Of a DNA stretch of 64,000 bases, positions 50,764-60,131 are shown piece after piece. Position numbers and translations under genes: made by a program. The notes below the pieces were generated by a model that saw only the letters and a program-made list of their open reading frames with translations, searched no databases and was not told the origin of the DNA. Location: positions 620,001-684,000 of the forward strand of contig NZ_PIQG01000001.1 of assembly GCF_003987435.1 (NCBI RefSeq), given 5' to 3'. Position 1 is the first letter of the stretch. Each line of letters begins with the position of its first letter. The DNA comes from Pseudidiomarina taiwanensis. GTDB lineage: Bacteria; Pseudomonadota; Gammaproteobacteria; Enterobacterales; Alteromonadaceae.

Positions 50764-52422
50764 ATGCAAACTGAAGCTATTCAACGGGAAAGTATGGAGT
50801 TTGATGTCGTCATCGTTGGGGCCGGTCCTGCTGGACTTGCGAGTGCAATCCGCTTGGCCCAATTAAGCCAAGAACATCAACAAGACTTAATGATTTGTGT
50901 GGTTGAAAAAGGTTCTGAAGTCGGTGCCCATATTCTCTCTGGTGCTGTATTCGAGCCGCGCGCATTAAACGAACTGATCCCGAACTGGGAAGAGCTCGGT
51001 GCGCCACTTAAAACAGCAGTAACCGATGATCATATTTTACTCCTTAAAGATGCTGAAAAACATCGTAAGCTGCCTAACTTTATGGTGCCGAAGACCTTCC
51101 ATAATGAGGGGAATTACATCGTAAGTATGGGCAATGTCTGTCGTTGGCTGGCTGAGCAAGCTGAAGCACTTGGCGTCGAGATTTTTCCTGGCTTCCCAGC
51201 CGCTGATATTATAATTGAAGACGGTCGAGTCGCTGGCGTTATTACCGGTGATATGGGTGTTGGCCACGACGGAGCGGCGAAAGATAGCTTCGAGCCAGGG
51301 ATGGAACTGCGAGCTCGCTACACCATTTTCGCAGAAGGGTGTCGCGGCCATCTCGGTAAACGTTTGCAGCAGCAATTTAAGCTCAATGAAGGTCGCTCAC
51401 CGCAACATTACGCCATTGGCTTCAAAGAAATCTGGGATATCCCTGCTGAGCAACATCAACCGGGCTTGGTCGTTCACACTGCGGGCTGGCCTCTGGATCA
51501 AAATGGCACCGGTGGTGGCTATCTATACCACGCCGAAGACGGCCAAGTGTATGTCGGCTTGATTGTCGATTTGAACTACACCAATCCATACTTGAATCCA
51601 TTCGCTGAATTTCAACGCTACAAAACGCATCCAGCGATTGCAAAAACGTTAGCTGGCGGTAAACGGGTCACTTATGGCGCTCGCGCCATCGCCAAAGGAG
51701 GTCTTTATTCGCTGGCGAAAATGACCTTCCCAGGTGGAGTTTTAGTGGGGTGTAATGCCGGAACGCTTAATTTTGCCAAAATTAAAGGCAACCATACCGC
51801 AATGAAATCAGGAATGTTGGCCGCTGAGGAGATCTTTAAAGCGCTTCAACAAGCTGAAGTTCCTACTGAGCTGGCTGATTTTGCCAAAGCGTTTGAACAA
51901 TCTTGGGTTTATGATGAACTCTACCGGTCACGTAACTTTGGCCCAGCGATTCATAAACTCGGGACCTTCTGGGGCGGCGCATATAATACCCTCGACCAAA
52001 ATTTCTTTGGCGGTAAATTACCTTTCACAATGAAAGATGAGCGCCCAGATCATGAAGAAATGAAAACCCTAGAACAAGCTCAACCTATCGACTATCCAAA
52101 GCCGGATAATACCTTAACCTTTGATCGTTTATCGTCGGTTTATTTATCAAATACCAACCACGAAGAAGATCAGCCTTGTCATTTAAAATTAAAAGATGCC
52201 GCTATTCCATTGACGGTTCATCTGCCTAAATTTGATGAGCCCGCGCAGCGTTATTGCCCTGCAGGAGTTTATGAAGTGGTTGAAGAAGATGGGCAAAAGG
52301 TATTTAAAATTAATGCGCAGAACTGCATTCATTGCAAAACTTGTGACATTAAAGATCCATCTCAAAATATTACTTGGGTGACACCAGAGGGTGCTGGAGG
52401 TCCGAACTATCCGAATATGTAA
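50764..52422 (+). CDS. Electron transfer flavoprotein-ubiquinone oxidoreductase
   Basis: 552 residues from the ATG at 50764, with AAGGAG 6 bases upstream; the frame reaches back into the previous gene. Membrane-associated FAD and 4Fe-4S enzyme that takes electrons from ETF and reduces ubiquinone. FAD-binding DVVIVGAGPAGLASAIRLA at the N-terminus; the cluster ligands are in RYCPAGVYEV and NCIHCKTCDIKDP. It links the acyl-CoA dehydrogenases of the liu and mms blocks to the respiratory chain. ETF subunits (etfBA) are not in the window. Confidence 0.97.
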   Translation: MQTEAIQRESMEFDVVIVGAGPAGLASAIRLAQLSQEHQQDLMICVVEKGSEVGAHILSGAVFEPRALNELIPNWEELGAPLKTAVTDDHILLLKDAEKHRKLPNFMVPKTFHNEGNYIVSMGNVCRWLAEQAEALGVEIFPGFPAADIIIEDGRVAGVITGDMGVGHDGAAKDSFEPGMELRARYTIFAEGCRGHLGKRLQQQFKLNEGRSPQHYAIGFKEIWDIPAEQHQPGLVVHTAGWPLDQNGTGGGYLYHAEDGQVYVGLIVDLNYTNPYLNPFAEFQRYKTHPAIAKTLAGGKRVTYGARAIAKGGLYSLAKMTFPGGVLVGCNAGTLNFAKIKGNHTAMKSGMLAAEEIFKALQQAEVPTELADFAKAFEQSWVYDELYRSRNFGPAIHKLGTFWGGAYNTLDQNFFGGKLPFTMKDERPDHEEMKTLEQAQPIDYPKPDNTLTFDRLSSVYLSNTNHEEDQPCHLKLKDAAIPLTVHLPKFDEPAQRYCPAGVYEVVEEDGQKVFKINAQNCIHCKTCDIKDPSQNITWVTPEGAGGPNYPNM

Positions 52423-52496
52423 TCGCTTTATTTATTGCCGATTCATTTCGATGTAAGATATTTCTGACACGATAATAATATTGCTGTCTTTAACTT

Positions 52497-52513
52497 GGTT
52501 ATATTTAATAACC
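52497..52513. repeat. Short inverted repeat in the AT-rich region before the H-NS-like gene
   Basis: GGTTAT and ATAACC flank five A/T bases. The whole 52423-52552 interval is markedly AT-rich with A and T tracts, as is common for H-NS-family promoters, which these proteins bind and repress. I see no clear -35/-10 pair. Confidence 0.35.
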
Positions 52514-52552
52514 CATGTTCAAAATATATTTATTAATAGATGGTTCATTCTA

Positions 52553-52957
52553 ATGACTGATATTTTAAAAATCTTAACCCATGGACGACGGTTAAAAGCA
52601 GCGGTAAAGGAATTATCAATTGAAGAAATTATTGCAGTAAAAGAAAAACTCGAAAAAGTTATCGAAGATCGCAAAGTTGAAGAAGCGGAAGCGCGTGCTG
52701 CAGAAGCACAACGCCAAGCTAAAATTCAGGAACTTCGCGAAGCGATGGCCGCCGCAGGAATTGCGCTGGATGATTTAGCCGACGGTTCGGTCAAAACAGC
52801 AAAACCGAAACGCAAGCGTGCACCTAAGCCGGCTAAATATGCCTTTACTGATCCAAGTAGCGGTGAGCGATTGACTTGGACGGGCCAAGGGCGGATGCCA
52901 AAAGTCTTGAAAAATAGGCTCGATGCGGGTGCCAAACTCGACGACTTTCTGATTTAA
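52553..52957 (+). CDS. H-NS family nucleoid-associated protein
   Basis: 134 residues from the ATG at 52553; the frame is open 24 codons earlier but that part is AT-rich non-family sequence. Layout matches H-NS/StpA: N-terminal oligomerisation helices and coiled coil (1-68), a Lys/Arg/Pro linker (KPKRKRAPKPAK) and the C-terminal DNA-binding domain with TWTGQGRMPKVL (108-119). It silences AT-rich DNA and probably its own promoter. The ribosome binding site is poor. Whether it is the main H-NS or a paralogue cannot be told here. Confidence 0.93.
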   Translation: MTDILKILTHGRRLKAAVKELSIEEIIAVKEKLEKVIEDRKVEEAEARAAEAQRQAKIQELREAMAAAGIALDDLADGSVKTAKPKRKRAPKPAKYAFTDPSSGERLTWTGQGRMPKVLKNRLDAGAKLDDFLI

Positions 52958-52985
52958 AAAAAAGGCCCGGCAGACTTGCCGGGCC
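52956..52985 (-). terminator. Strong intrinsic terminator for the minus-strand toast-rack gene
   Basis: GGCCCGGCA (52964-52972) and TGCCGGGCC (52977-52985) form a perfect 9-bp GC-rich stem with a 4-base loop. On the minus strand it is followed by eight T. On the plus strand it has A-run before and no T-run after, so it acts mainly for the minus gene, though it could also stall plus transcription after the H-NS-like gene whose stop codon it touches. Confidence 0.88.
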
Positions 52986-53010
52986 AACAACCACTCTCAG
53001 GGATAATCGT

Positions 53011-53652
53011 TTATTCTTTTATCGTCAGAGTGATTTCGCCCACTCCAACATCAACATTCACTTTCGCTTTACCGCTACCGCGAGCGTTGCTCGATGCCGC
53101 CACCATATAACGGTTTGATTCCACTTCACTCAAGCCGCGAATCACACTATCGCCAACTCCCACATCAGCATTGATCCGCCCAACTGCACCATTGACTAAG
53201 AGTTCAACCTCTCCAACGCCAACATCTATATTGATGTCCATGGCTTGTAACTGACCTTTCACTTCGCCGACGCCAAGGTCAAGGTCTAGGGCAGCCATTT
53301 GCGGCAATTTAACGACCCATTCATAGGCGATATCATCTTCCTCACTGACGCTCAGTTGCAGCCGGTCAGCGCGCTGTTTCGTCACTAATTCGACTGCGTC
53401 CAGGTCATTTTTTCGCCAATTAAAATCATCATCGGCAGTCGCCAACACAGTCACTTCAACTTGCTCTGCTGAAGTCGGTTCGAAGCGAATACTTCCCACT
53501 CCAAAATCAATTTGTAACTCTGTTTTTGCGGAGACGTTATAGCTCCCGGTGAGCTCTTTTTCACCTTCTTTAGCACTAACGGGCATGGATACAAGGGTTG
53601 TTCCGGCAATAATGGCAAAGGCGAAACCCCAAACTTTTGCTGACATTTTCAT
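53011..53652 (-). CDS. Periplasmic toast-rack (DUF4097-like) beta-repeat protein
   Basis: 213 residues. Cleavable signal peptide (cut near SMPVSA-KEG) and then a beta-rich body with five copies of a D-x-GVG-[E/D/S] motif at residues 49, 125, 143, 163 and 201, spaced by about 18-20 or multiples, consistent with a one-sided beta solenoid. This resembles DUF4097/toast-rack adhesin-like domains, which are common but functionally unclear. No lipobox, so soluble or surface-associated. GGAG precedes the ATG. Monocistronic, with its own terminator at 52956-52985. Confidence 0.78.
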   Translation of the reverse strand: MKMSAKVWGFAFAIIAGTTLVSMPVSAKEGEKELTGSYNVSAKTELQIDFGVGSIRFEPTSAEQVEVTVLATADDDFNWRKNDLDAVELVTKQRADRLQLSVSEEDDIAYEWVVKLPQMAALDLDLGVGEVKGQLQAMDINIDVGVGEVELLVNGAVGRINADVGVGDSVIRGLSEVESNRYMVAASSNARGSGKAKVNVDVGVGEITLTIKE

Positions 53653-53752
53653 TGTTCACTCCAGTACGTATTAATGACGAATCGTTTTATCTTCTACCAA
53701 GAGATAAGCAATCTTCGTGCCAATTTATAACCAATTGATTTATAGTGGTTTT

Positions 53753-53791
53753 GCGAATATTTCTGGTATTCGCGCTTTATCGAAATAGCGC
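53753..53791. repeat. Two adjacent small hairpins between the toast-rack gene and trmO
   Basis: GCGAATA (53753-53759) and TATTCGC (53767-53773) are perfect inverted repeats. Next to it GCGCTTT and AAATAGCGC (53772-53791) pair with one bulge and are followed by TTTT on the plus strand. The 199-base interval holds no gene. The hairpins may be promoter-region structure or a remnant terminator; no plus-strand gene is near enough upstream to need one. Confidence 0.35.
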
Positions 53792-53851
53792 TTTTGCTCA
53801 GAATATGGTGAAATTCACCTATTCATTCGCGGCATTCTTGACTCAGTATAG

Positions 53852-54568
53852 ATGACAATCGCACACCACACTCTCGAGGTGATCGGCACCATTCATTCAC
53901 CTTACCGGCAAAAGTTTGCGATTCCTCGCCAACCCGGCCTCGTCACAGCGGCAACTGCAACCATTGAGCTGCACGGAGCTTATGCTCATCCAGACTGTGT
54001 CCGCGGCCTAGCAGAGTTCTCGCATATCTGGGTGCTGTTTTTATTTCATCAAACCATTGCCGGTGGCTGGAAGCCCTTAGTCCGCCCACCGCGCTTAGGT
54101 GGGGATGTAAAGAAAGGGGTGTTTGCCAGTCGCGCCACCTATCGCCCAAACGGCATTGGCATGTCAGTGCTGCAACTTAAACAGATTGAAAGCGACAGTG
54201 ATGGCACCCGTATTATTGTCCAAGGTGCCGATCTGGTGGACGGTACTCCGATTATCGATATCAAACCTTACCTGCCCTATTCTGACGCCTTACCAATGGC
54301 AACGGGTGGTTATGCGGACAGTCGCCCGCAAACCGAACTCACCACTCGGTTTAGCGATGTTGCCCAAGCTCAATTGGCGCAATTTGCGCCTGCGTATCCA
54401 CAACTGGCAGAACTTATCGACCAAGTTCTGCGCCAAGACCCGCGCCCGGCTTACAAACGTTCAGACTTAAAGAATAAAACCTACGGCATGAATTTGTTCG
54501 ATCTGAATATTAAATGGCAGGTAATCGGCACTGAAAATCATGTGATTAGTATCACGAAGGACTTTTGA
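53852..54568 (+). CDS. trmO: tRNA (N6-threonylcarbamoyladenosine-37)-N6-methyltransferase TrmO
   Basis: 238 residues (E. coli YaeB 235). SAM-dependent methyltransferase making m6t6A37 in tRNA-Thr, with a beta-barrel fold rather than a Rossmann fold. IGTIHSPYRQKFAIPRQPG, RPPRLGG, GVFASRATYRPNGIGMS and DLVDGTPIIDIKPYLPYSD are highly conserved blocks. The C-terminal domain ends with QDPRPAYKR. E. coli trmO is next to proS, as here (proS starts 54 bases downstream). Confidence 0.96.
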   Translation: MTIAHHTLEVIGTIHSPYRQKFAIPRQPGLVTAATATIELHGAYAHPDCVRGLAEFSHIWVLFLFHQTIAGGWKPLVRPPRLGGDVKKGVFASRATYRPNGIGMSVLQLKQIESDSDGTRIIVQGADLVDGTPIIDIKPYLPYSDALPMATGGYADSRPQTELTTRFSDVAQAQLAQFAPAYPQLAELIDQVLRQDPRPAYKRSDLKNKTYGMNLFDLNIKWQVIGTENHVISITKDF

Positions 54569-54622
54569 GCAAGCGACGCTGCTGATAGAATAGCGAATAT
54601 TATATCTGGCCCCGAGGGAACT

Positions 54623-56332
54623 ATGCGCAGTCGCCACTACCTACTAGCTACACTAAAAGAAACACCTGCTGATGCCGAAGTGATCAGTCATCAATTGATG
54701 CTTCGCGCTGGACTTATTCGTAAAGTTGCTGCTGGCCTCTACACTTGGACCCCAACCGGCATTCGCGTGTTGCGTAAAGTCGAAGCTGTGGTCCGCGAAG
54801 AAATGGTCCGTGCCGGTGCCTTAGAAGTACTGATGCCGATGGTACAACCAGCCGATCTGTGGCAAGAGTCAGGACGCTGGGAAGACTATGGCCCAGAATT
54901 ATTACGTCTACACGATCGCAACCAACGTGATTTCGTGCTCGGCCCTACCCATGAAGAAGTTATCGCTGAGTTGGCCCGCAAAGAGATTAGTAGTTATAAA
55001 CAACTGCCGCTTAATTTATTCCAGATCCAAACCAAATTCCGCGATGAAATTCGACCACGCTTCGGGGTCATGCGTGCGCGTGAATTTTTAATGAAAGACG
55101 CCTATAGCTTCCACCTCGACGCTGAGTGTCTCCAACAAACCTACGACACAATGTACGCTGCTTATTGTCGGATTTTCGAGCGACTGGGGCTGGATTATCG
55201 CCCAGTTATCGCCGATACCGGCTCGATCGGTGGCAGTGTTTCCCATGAGTTCCATGTCCTTGCTGACTCAGGTGAAGATGATATCGCTTTCTCTGATAGC
55301 TCGGATTATGCTGCCAATGTTGAATTAGCTGTTGCGCTCGCACCAACGACTGAGCGCCCTGCACCAACGCAAGCGGCTACTAGCATCACTGCGACTTCGC
55401 TGGAAAGCGCTTGCGAACAAGTCGGTCTATCCCTGCAGCAAGCGGTTCGCACTTATCTCGTCAAAGCGGCTGAGGACCAAGCACAGCCGTGGATCGCGGT
55501 GGTTGTTCGTGGCGATCATCAGCTCAATGAGATTAAACTCGGGAAATTGCCAACTGTGGCAAGCCCAGTTGAATTTGCAACAGCGGCTCAAATAAAAGAA
55601 CTCTGTGGCTGCGACGCTGAAGCAGTTGGACCTTATCAGCTGCAGTTCCCTGTCATAGTCGATTACAGTGCTGCAGTATTGGCAGATTTTGTTGCTGCGG
55701 CGAATGCCAACGGCGCATTCATGACCTGTTTGAACTGGGAGCGCGATATTACCATCGCCGCACAAGCAGATATTCGCAATGTTGTTGCAGGTGACCCAAG
55801 CCCATGCGGTAAAGGTCAGCTTGAAATTAAGCGGGGTATCGAAGTGGGTCACATTTTCCAACTTGGCACAAAATATTCTGATGCCATGAAAGTTGGTGTT
55901 CTCACCGAAAGTGGCAAACATGAAAACTTAACCATGGGTTGCTATGGGATCGGTGTCAGCCGAATTGTCGCCGCCGCCATCGAACAAAATCACGATCAAT
56001 ACGGAATCAAATGGCCGACCGCACTGGCACCATTTGAGGCGATTATTATTCCAATGAATATGCACAAATCAGTGCGTGTCCAAGCGACTGCTGAACAGCT
56101 CTACGCTGAACTGTGTGAACTCGGCGTTGATGTGTTATTCGACGACCGCAAAGAACGCCCAGGTGCGATGTTTGCTGATGCGGAATTGATTGGTGTTCCA
56201 CATCAAATCATTATTGGTGAACGGAATCTTGATAGTGATTCGGTCGAATATAAAAATCGCCGCACCGGTGAAAAAGAACTGGTAAAAATTACTGATCTCG
56301 CTCAATTTATCCAACAACGACGGGCAAGCTAA
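54623..56332 (+). CDS. proS: Prolyl-tRNA synthetase
   Basis: 569 residues, bacterial long form. Class II catalytic domain (motif 1 around [23 protein letters not shown], motif 2 [21 protein letters not shown], motif 3 [17 protein letters not shown]) split by an insertion editing domain (about 225-400) that removes mis-charged alanine, then an anticodon-binding domain ending [16 protein letters not shown] precedes the ATG. It ends in a strong terminator shared with gpt. Confidence 0.98.
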   Translation: MRSRHYLLATLKETPADAEVISHQLMLRAGLIRKVAAGLYTWTPTGIRVLRKVEAVVREEMVRAGALEVLMPMVQPADLWQESGRWEDYGPELLRLHDRNQRDFVLGPTHEEVIAELARKEISSYKQLPLNLFQIQTKFRDEIRPRFGVMRAREFLMKDAYSFHLDAECLQQTYDTMYAAYCRIFERLGLDYRPVIADTGSIGGSVSHEFHVLADSGEDDIAFSDSSDYAANVELAVALAPTTERPAPTQAATSITATSLESACEQVGLSLQQAVRTYLVKAAEDQAQPWIAVVVRGDHQLNEIKLGKLPTVASPVEFATAAQIKELCGCDAEAVGPYQLQFPVIVDYSAAVLADFVAAANANGAFMTCLNWERDITIAAQADIRNVVAGDPSPCGKGQLEIKRGIEVGHIFQLGTKYSDAMKVGVLTESGKHENLTMGCYGIGVSRIVAAAIEQNHDQYGIKWPTALAPFEAIIIPMNMHKSVRVQATAEQLYAELCELGVDVLFDDRKERPGAMFADAELIGVPHQIIIGERNLDSDSVEYKNRRTGEKELVKITDLAQFIQQRRAS

Positions 56333-56358
56333 AAGCCGTCAGTAAATACCTTAAATTG

Positions 56359-56387
56359 AAAAAGCCGAGCAACTGCTCGGCTTTTTT
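56359..56387. terminator. Bidirectional terminator between proS and gpt
   Basis: AAAAAGCCGAGC-AACT-GCTCGGCTTTTTT has a perfect GC stem, an A-run before and a T-run after, so it works in both directions. It is the terminator for proS on the plus strand and, read on the minus strand, for gpt, whose TAA stop overlaps the run. Confidence 0.92.
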
Positions 56388-56865
56388 ATTCGCCCGCCAT
56401 CGGCGTTTCATACTGCGCAATCATATCCCACGGGAAATGAATCCAACGCTCTTGGGCCACATCAATAACATAGTTATCAACCAATGCCGCGCCTTTGGGT
56501 TTGGCATAGATAGTGACAAATTTTGCTTTGGGAAAGCGCGTACGTAAATAACGAAAGGTATTGCCACTATCCACTAAATCGTCAACGACCAGAAACCCTT
56601 CACCGTCTTCACTAACAGCAGCATCTTTGATCAACTCAACCTGCTCGCGCTGATCTTGATGATCATAAGAACTGACACAAATCGTCTCTACTTGCTTTAA
56701 ATTTAACTCACGCGCAAGAATTGCAGCAGGCACTAGCCCGCCGCGTGAGACGGCGATAATACCACGCCACTGGGTTGCTGGCAGTTGCAGCCGCGCAAGC
56801 TCTCGAGCCGCACGCTGCAGTTCATCCCAACTGACAAAGTAATCCTGTTTTTCATTCCAACTCAT
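56386..56865 (-). CDS. gpt: Xanthine-guanine phosphoribosyltransferase
   Basis: 159 residues (E. coli 152). Salvages guanine and xanthine with [24 protein letters not shown] near residues 35-54 and the PRPP-binding [12 protein letters not shown] at 93-104 are diagnostic; the [22 protein letters not shown] stretch fits Gpt rather than Hpt. AAGGAT precedes the ATG. Monocistronic, converging on proS with a shared terminator. Confidence 0.95.
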   Translation of the reverse strand: MSWNEKQDYFVSWDELQRAARELARLQLPATQWRGIIAVSRGGLVPAAILARELNLKQVETICVSSYDHQDQREQVELIKDAAVSEDGEGFLVVDDLVDSGNTFRYLRTRFPKAKFVTIYAKPKGAALVDNYVIDVAQERWIHFPWDMIAQYETPMAGE

Positions 56866-56967
56866 AACTATCCTTCAGAGAGCTAATCCCGCTTATAATT
56901 CATGGTTAAATCATAGCGTAAATTGGCGTAAAATAAGAGCATTATCAAAGCCACTGAGACCCTATAA

Positions 56968-57288
56968 ATGCCTAAAGTAATCTATAAAGACACCCATGGC
57001 GGTGAATACGAAGTTGATGTGCCGGTGGGCGAAAACCTTATGCAAGCCGCGGTCGACAATATGATTGACGGAATTCTAGGTGAGTGCGGTGGCGTGATGT
57101 CCTGCGCTACCTGCCATTGCTATGTCGATCCTGCGTGGGTCGATAAGCTCCCTGCAGCAGCTGAGTTCGAGGAAGATATGCTCGATATGGCGATTGACCC
57201 GCAAGAAAATAGCCGTTTAAGCTGTCAAATCGAAATGACCGAAGCACTCGATGGTATTGTCATTCACCTGCCAGCCCGACAATTTTAA
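56968..57288 (+). CDS. 2Fe-2S ferredoxin, adrenodoxin-type
   Basis: 106 residues. Cluster ligands Cys40, Cys46, Cys49 and Cys86 (C-x5-C-x2-C-x36-C), the spacing of vertebrate-type/adrenodoxin and bacterial P450 or Isc ferredoxins. MTEALDGIVIHLPARQF at the C-terminus is typical of P450-class ferredoxins. No reductase, P450 or isc genes are near. It is probably a general electron carrier, with an unknown partner. It is convergent with the ATP-NAD kinase-like gene, 3 bases apart. Confidence 0.92.
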   Translation: MPKVIYKDTHGGEYEVDVPVGENLMQAAVDNMIDGILGECGGVMSCATCHCYVDPAWVDKLPAAAEFEEDMLDMAIDPQENSRLSCQIEMTEALDGIVIHLPARQF

Positions 57289-57291
57289 GGC

Positions 57292-58443
57292 TTAATCCCC
57301 GGCGAGAGTCACAAATACCTCGTCATGATAGCCGCAAATGACCCGGATCATCCCGCTCCATGCATGGTTTAGCTCTGGGTCACCACTATCCATTCGCAGC
57401 GGTCGCTCACCTAAACCTTGCAGTTTGTTCTTGCTCGCCACAATCCAAATATTGTCGCGCCCAACGCGACGCAGTAGTTGTGCGCTCAGTTGCTGATTTC
57501 CGCGCCCAAAAATATGCCCTTGACCACCAATCACAGTGACCACAATCGTCACTGGACCTGCGTGTGCCTCGACCAAATCAAGCAATTCTTGGGCGGTGGC
57601 ATCGGTTGCAATAACCTGCTGATTTTTGACCACATCGACCCCAAGCAAGGTATTCGGCAAGTCGAGTTCAGTCATAATAAAATCGACTGTTGAACCAGAT
57701 CCCATAATGTATAGGTGGTCATCTTCCATGCGCTCAATCACGTCGGCAGCAATATCGGCAAGCACTAACTCATCACTCTCTTTGCCGCCCATTTTGACCG
57801 CTTGCACGTAACGTAATTCAGCCGGAACCAACATCTCACCGTAGCGCTTTGCCCGCACTGTTCCTTGGCGAAACGCGGCTTCATCAATATCCATGACATC
57901 AGCGGCCGTCACCGTGGTTAATTTACCCTGAATAATTTGCTCAATCACACGCCCAGCTGCGGTTGGGCTCACCGCATAAACGCCTGAGTGAATCTTAACT
58001 CCAGCGGGGATACCAAGTACTGGACGTTCCTGCTCAAAGTCCTGGCTGTAGACGCTACAGATATCTCGCGCCGTCCCATCTCCCCCGGCGAAAAGGAGTA
58101 AATCGAGTCGTTGTTGCTGCGCCAAAACGGCCGCAAGCTGACGCGTATCCTCTGCGCTGGTATAGCCTTGTTGTGGTCCCTGATAAACGACCTCGTAGGC
58201 GAACCCGAGCTGCTCCAATAAATCAGCACCAAGCGCACCACTGCCGGTTTTAAATTGCAACCGATCAGCATACGGCTGCAGTATCTTTAACGTCTGTGCA
58301 ACGCGCTCGGGGGCGCGTGGCTGGGCACCTCGGGCAAGCGCTGCCAATGCGGTTTCAAGCCCATCGCTGCCCTTCAAAGCAACACTGCCACCAAGGCCTG
58401 CTAAAGGGTTAACAATCAGTCCTAATTGATAGCGATAAGACAT
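57292..58443 (-). CDS. ATP-NAD kinase-like protein (COG3199)
   Basis: 383 residues. N-terminal diacylglycerol/NAD kinase-type fold: LIVNPLAGLGGSVALKG, LLLFAGGDGTARDICSVY (GGDGT phosphate loop), LGIPAGVKIHSGVYA. A long C-terminal beta domain follows. Relatives are called ATP-NAD/AcoX kinases; actual substrate unproven. It starts right after the epmC stop (58444) with GGAG upstream, so it belongs to the prmB-aroC-epmC operon. It is not the canonical NadK. Confidence 0.88.
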   Translation of the reverse strand: MSYRYQLGLIVNPLAGLGGSVALKGSDGLETALAALARGAQPRAPERVAQTLKILQPYADRLQFKTGSGALGADLLEQLGFAYEVVYQGPQQGYTSAEDTRQLAAVLAQQQRLDLLLFAGGDGTARDICSVYSQDFEQERPVLGIPAGVKIHSGVYAVSPTAAGRVIEQIIQGKLTTVTAADVMDIDEAAFRQGTVRAKRYGEMLVPAELRYVQAVKMGGKESDELVLADIAADVIERMEDDHLYIMGSGSTVDFIMTELDLPNTLLGVDVVKNQQVIATDATAQELLDLVEAHAGPVTIVVTVIGGQGHIFGRGNQQLSAQLLRRVGRDNIWIVASKNKLQGLGERPLRMDSGDPELNHAWSGMIRVICGYHDEVFVTLAGD

Positions 58444-58989
58444 TTAAGAATACTCCACAGATACTGGCATTGCTGGCTCTCTTTGCGGTGGCCAAGGGCG
58501 TTGGTAGAATTTGGCAAGAGCCTTGCAAAATCGTTCTGCCCGCGCCGGCATGCCGTGCTCTAAATACCCTTCAACTTGCTGCCACACCCGCGCTTGGAAG
58601 CCTTGTCGATCAACCTCCACGCCGCTGAGGTTATCAACACTCACTTGAAAGCGCACTCCGGCAGCTAAACTAAATAACCACTCAAGCGCTTGCGGTTTGA
58701 TTTCAACTTGTTCGAACGCGCGTTGCTGATCGGCATCGCGGCCATCGGGATGATACCAATAGCCGTAGTCAAACATTTGGCGGCGCTGCGCACCGGCAAT
58801 ACACCAGTGGGCAATTTCGTGCAGTGCAGACGCATAGAACCCATGGGCAAAGACAATTTCAGCCGGATCATCGCCGCGCGCCGGTTGATAATAGGGCTCA
58901 TCAGTGCCCGCCACGAGAATGGTGTTGAATTCACACTCAAATTCTTGCGCAAATAGCACTTGCAACTCGTGATAATGATAAGACGGCAT
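58444..58989 (-). CDS. epmC: Elongation factor P hydroxylase EpmC
   Basis: 181 residues (E. coli YfcM 182). Hydroxylates the beta-lysylated Lys34 of EF-P. The iron-binding motif is HEIAH (His57, Glu58, His61), inside HGFYASALHEIAHWCIAG; RRQMFDYGYWYHPDGRDADQQRAFE follows. EpmA and EpmB, which add the lysine, are not in the window. Third gene of prmB-aroC-epmC, the same neighbourhood as in E. coli. Confidence 0.95.
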   Translation of the reverse strand: MPSYHYHELQVLFAQEFECEFNTILVAGTDEPYYQPARGDDPAEIVFAHGFYASALHEIAHWCIAGAQRRQMFDYGYWYHPDGRDADQQRAFEQVEIKPQALEWLFSLAAGVRFQVSVDNLSGVEVDRQGFQARVWQQVEGYLEHGMPARAERFCKALAKFYQRPWPPQREPAMPVSVEYS

Positions 58990-59001
58990 GAGCTTCCCGC
59001 G

Positions 59002-60114
59002 CTATTCAGCTGACTTAGCCGCCAGCTTAGGTGTGCTCACAGACACGTCAGCATTTTGGCCGCGATGACGTAAAAAATGATCCATCAGCACTAATGCCAA
59101 CATGGCCTCCGCGACAGGAACACCACGGATCCCGACACATGGGTCATGCCGACCCCGCGTGACCACCGAGACGGGTTGTCCGTCGACATCGATACTGTCG
59201 CCCGCGATGGTAATACTCGAGGTCGGTTTAAAGGCGATTTCAAATACCAAATCTTGACCTGTGCTGATTCCCCCTAAAACACCTCCACTGCGGTTGCTGC
59301 GAAAACCACTTGGGGTTAATTCATCACGATGCTCACTGCCGCGTTGCGCCGCTACGGCAAAGCCATCACCGCAGGAAACAGCTTTCACGGCATTAATACT
59401 CATCAAAGCTTTGGCCGCGTCAGCCTCAAGTCGATCAAATATAGGCTCCCCTAACCCCACCGGAACCCCTGTTGCCTCGACCCGAACCCGCGCACCAACT
59501 GAATCGCCGGCTTTTTTCAAGTCGCGGATAAGGGCATCAAATTTTGCAACTAAGCTCGGATCGGGGCAGAAGAAGTCGTTTTCCGCCGTTGCCGCCCAAT
59601 TCAGCGACTGCGCATCACAGTTGCTTTGATGCGGGCCAATTTGTACCACTCCAGCGCGAATCTCGATACCTTGCTGACGCAAGAAGAGTTTGGCAATGGC
59701 TCCTGCCGCCACCCGCATAGCCGTTTCTCGAGCCGATGAGCGCCCGCCGCCGCGATAATCGCGAGTGCCATATTTATGCCAGTATGTGTAATCGGCGTGA
59801 CCGGGACGGAATAAGTCCTTGATAGCACTATAATCTTTGCTACGTTGATCAGTATTTTCAATCAACAAGCCAATCGGTGCACCGGTAGTTTTGCCCTCGA
59901 ATACTCCGGCGATAATTTTTACTTGGTCTGCCTCACGACGCGCCGTGGTGTAACGACTTTGACCCGGTCGCCGCCGATCCAGCTCAACCTGGATATCCGC
60001 TTCGGTTACTGCAAGCCCCGGTGGGCAACCATCAATAATCGCCAGTAAGCCAGCACCGTGACTCTCGCCACAGGTGGTCACGCGAAATAATGTTCCCCAA
60101 GTGTTTGCACTCAT
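59002..60114 (-). CDS. aroC: Chorismate synthase
   Basis: 370 residues. FMN-dependent enzyme producing chorismate from EPSP, the last common aromatic step. [34 protein letters not shown] and [21 protein letters not shown] are its three classical signatures. GAGGCCC precedes the ATG. Chorismate feeds the trp operon whose start is at 63.9 kb, though the two are not co-transcribed. Confidence 0.98.
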   Translation of the reverse strand: MSANTWGTLFRVTTCGESHGAGLLAIIDGCPPGLAVTEADIQVELDRRRPGQSRYTTARREADQVKIIAGVFEGKTTGAPIGLLIENTDQRSKDYSAIKDLFRPGHADYTYWHKYGTRDYRGGGRSSARETAMRVAAGAIAKLFLRQQGIEIRAGVVQIGPHQSNCDAQSLNWAATAENDFFCPDPSLVAKFDALIRDLKKAGDSVGARVRVEATGVPVGLGEPIFDRLEADAAKALMSINAVKAVSCGDGFAVAAQRGSEHRDELTPSGFRSNRSGGVLGGISTGQDLVFEIAFKPTSSITIAGDSIDVDGQPVSVVTRGRHDPCVGIRGVPVAEAMLALVLMDHFLRHRGQNADVSVSTPKLAAKSAE

Positions 60115-60131
60115 AACGGGCCTCTCAATCT

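Noticed and set aside
52481-52552. Longer start for the H-NS-like protein
   Set aside because: The extra residues come from AT-rich control DNA and do not align with H-NS N-termini.
52956-52985. Terminator for the plus-strand H-NS-like gene
   Set aside because: The plus-strand side of the hairpin has no T-run; the T8 tract is on the minus strand.
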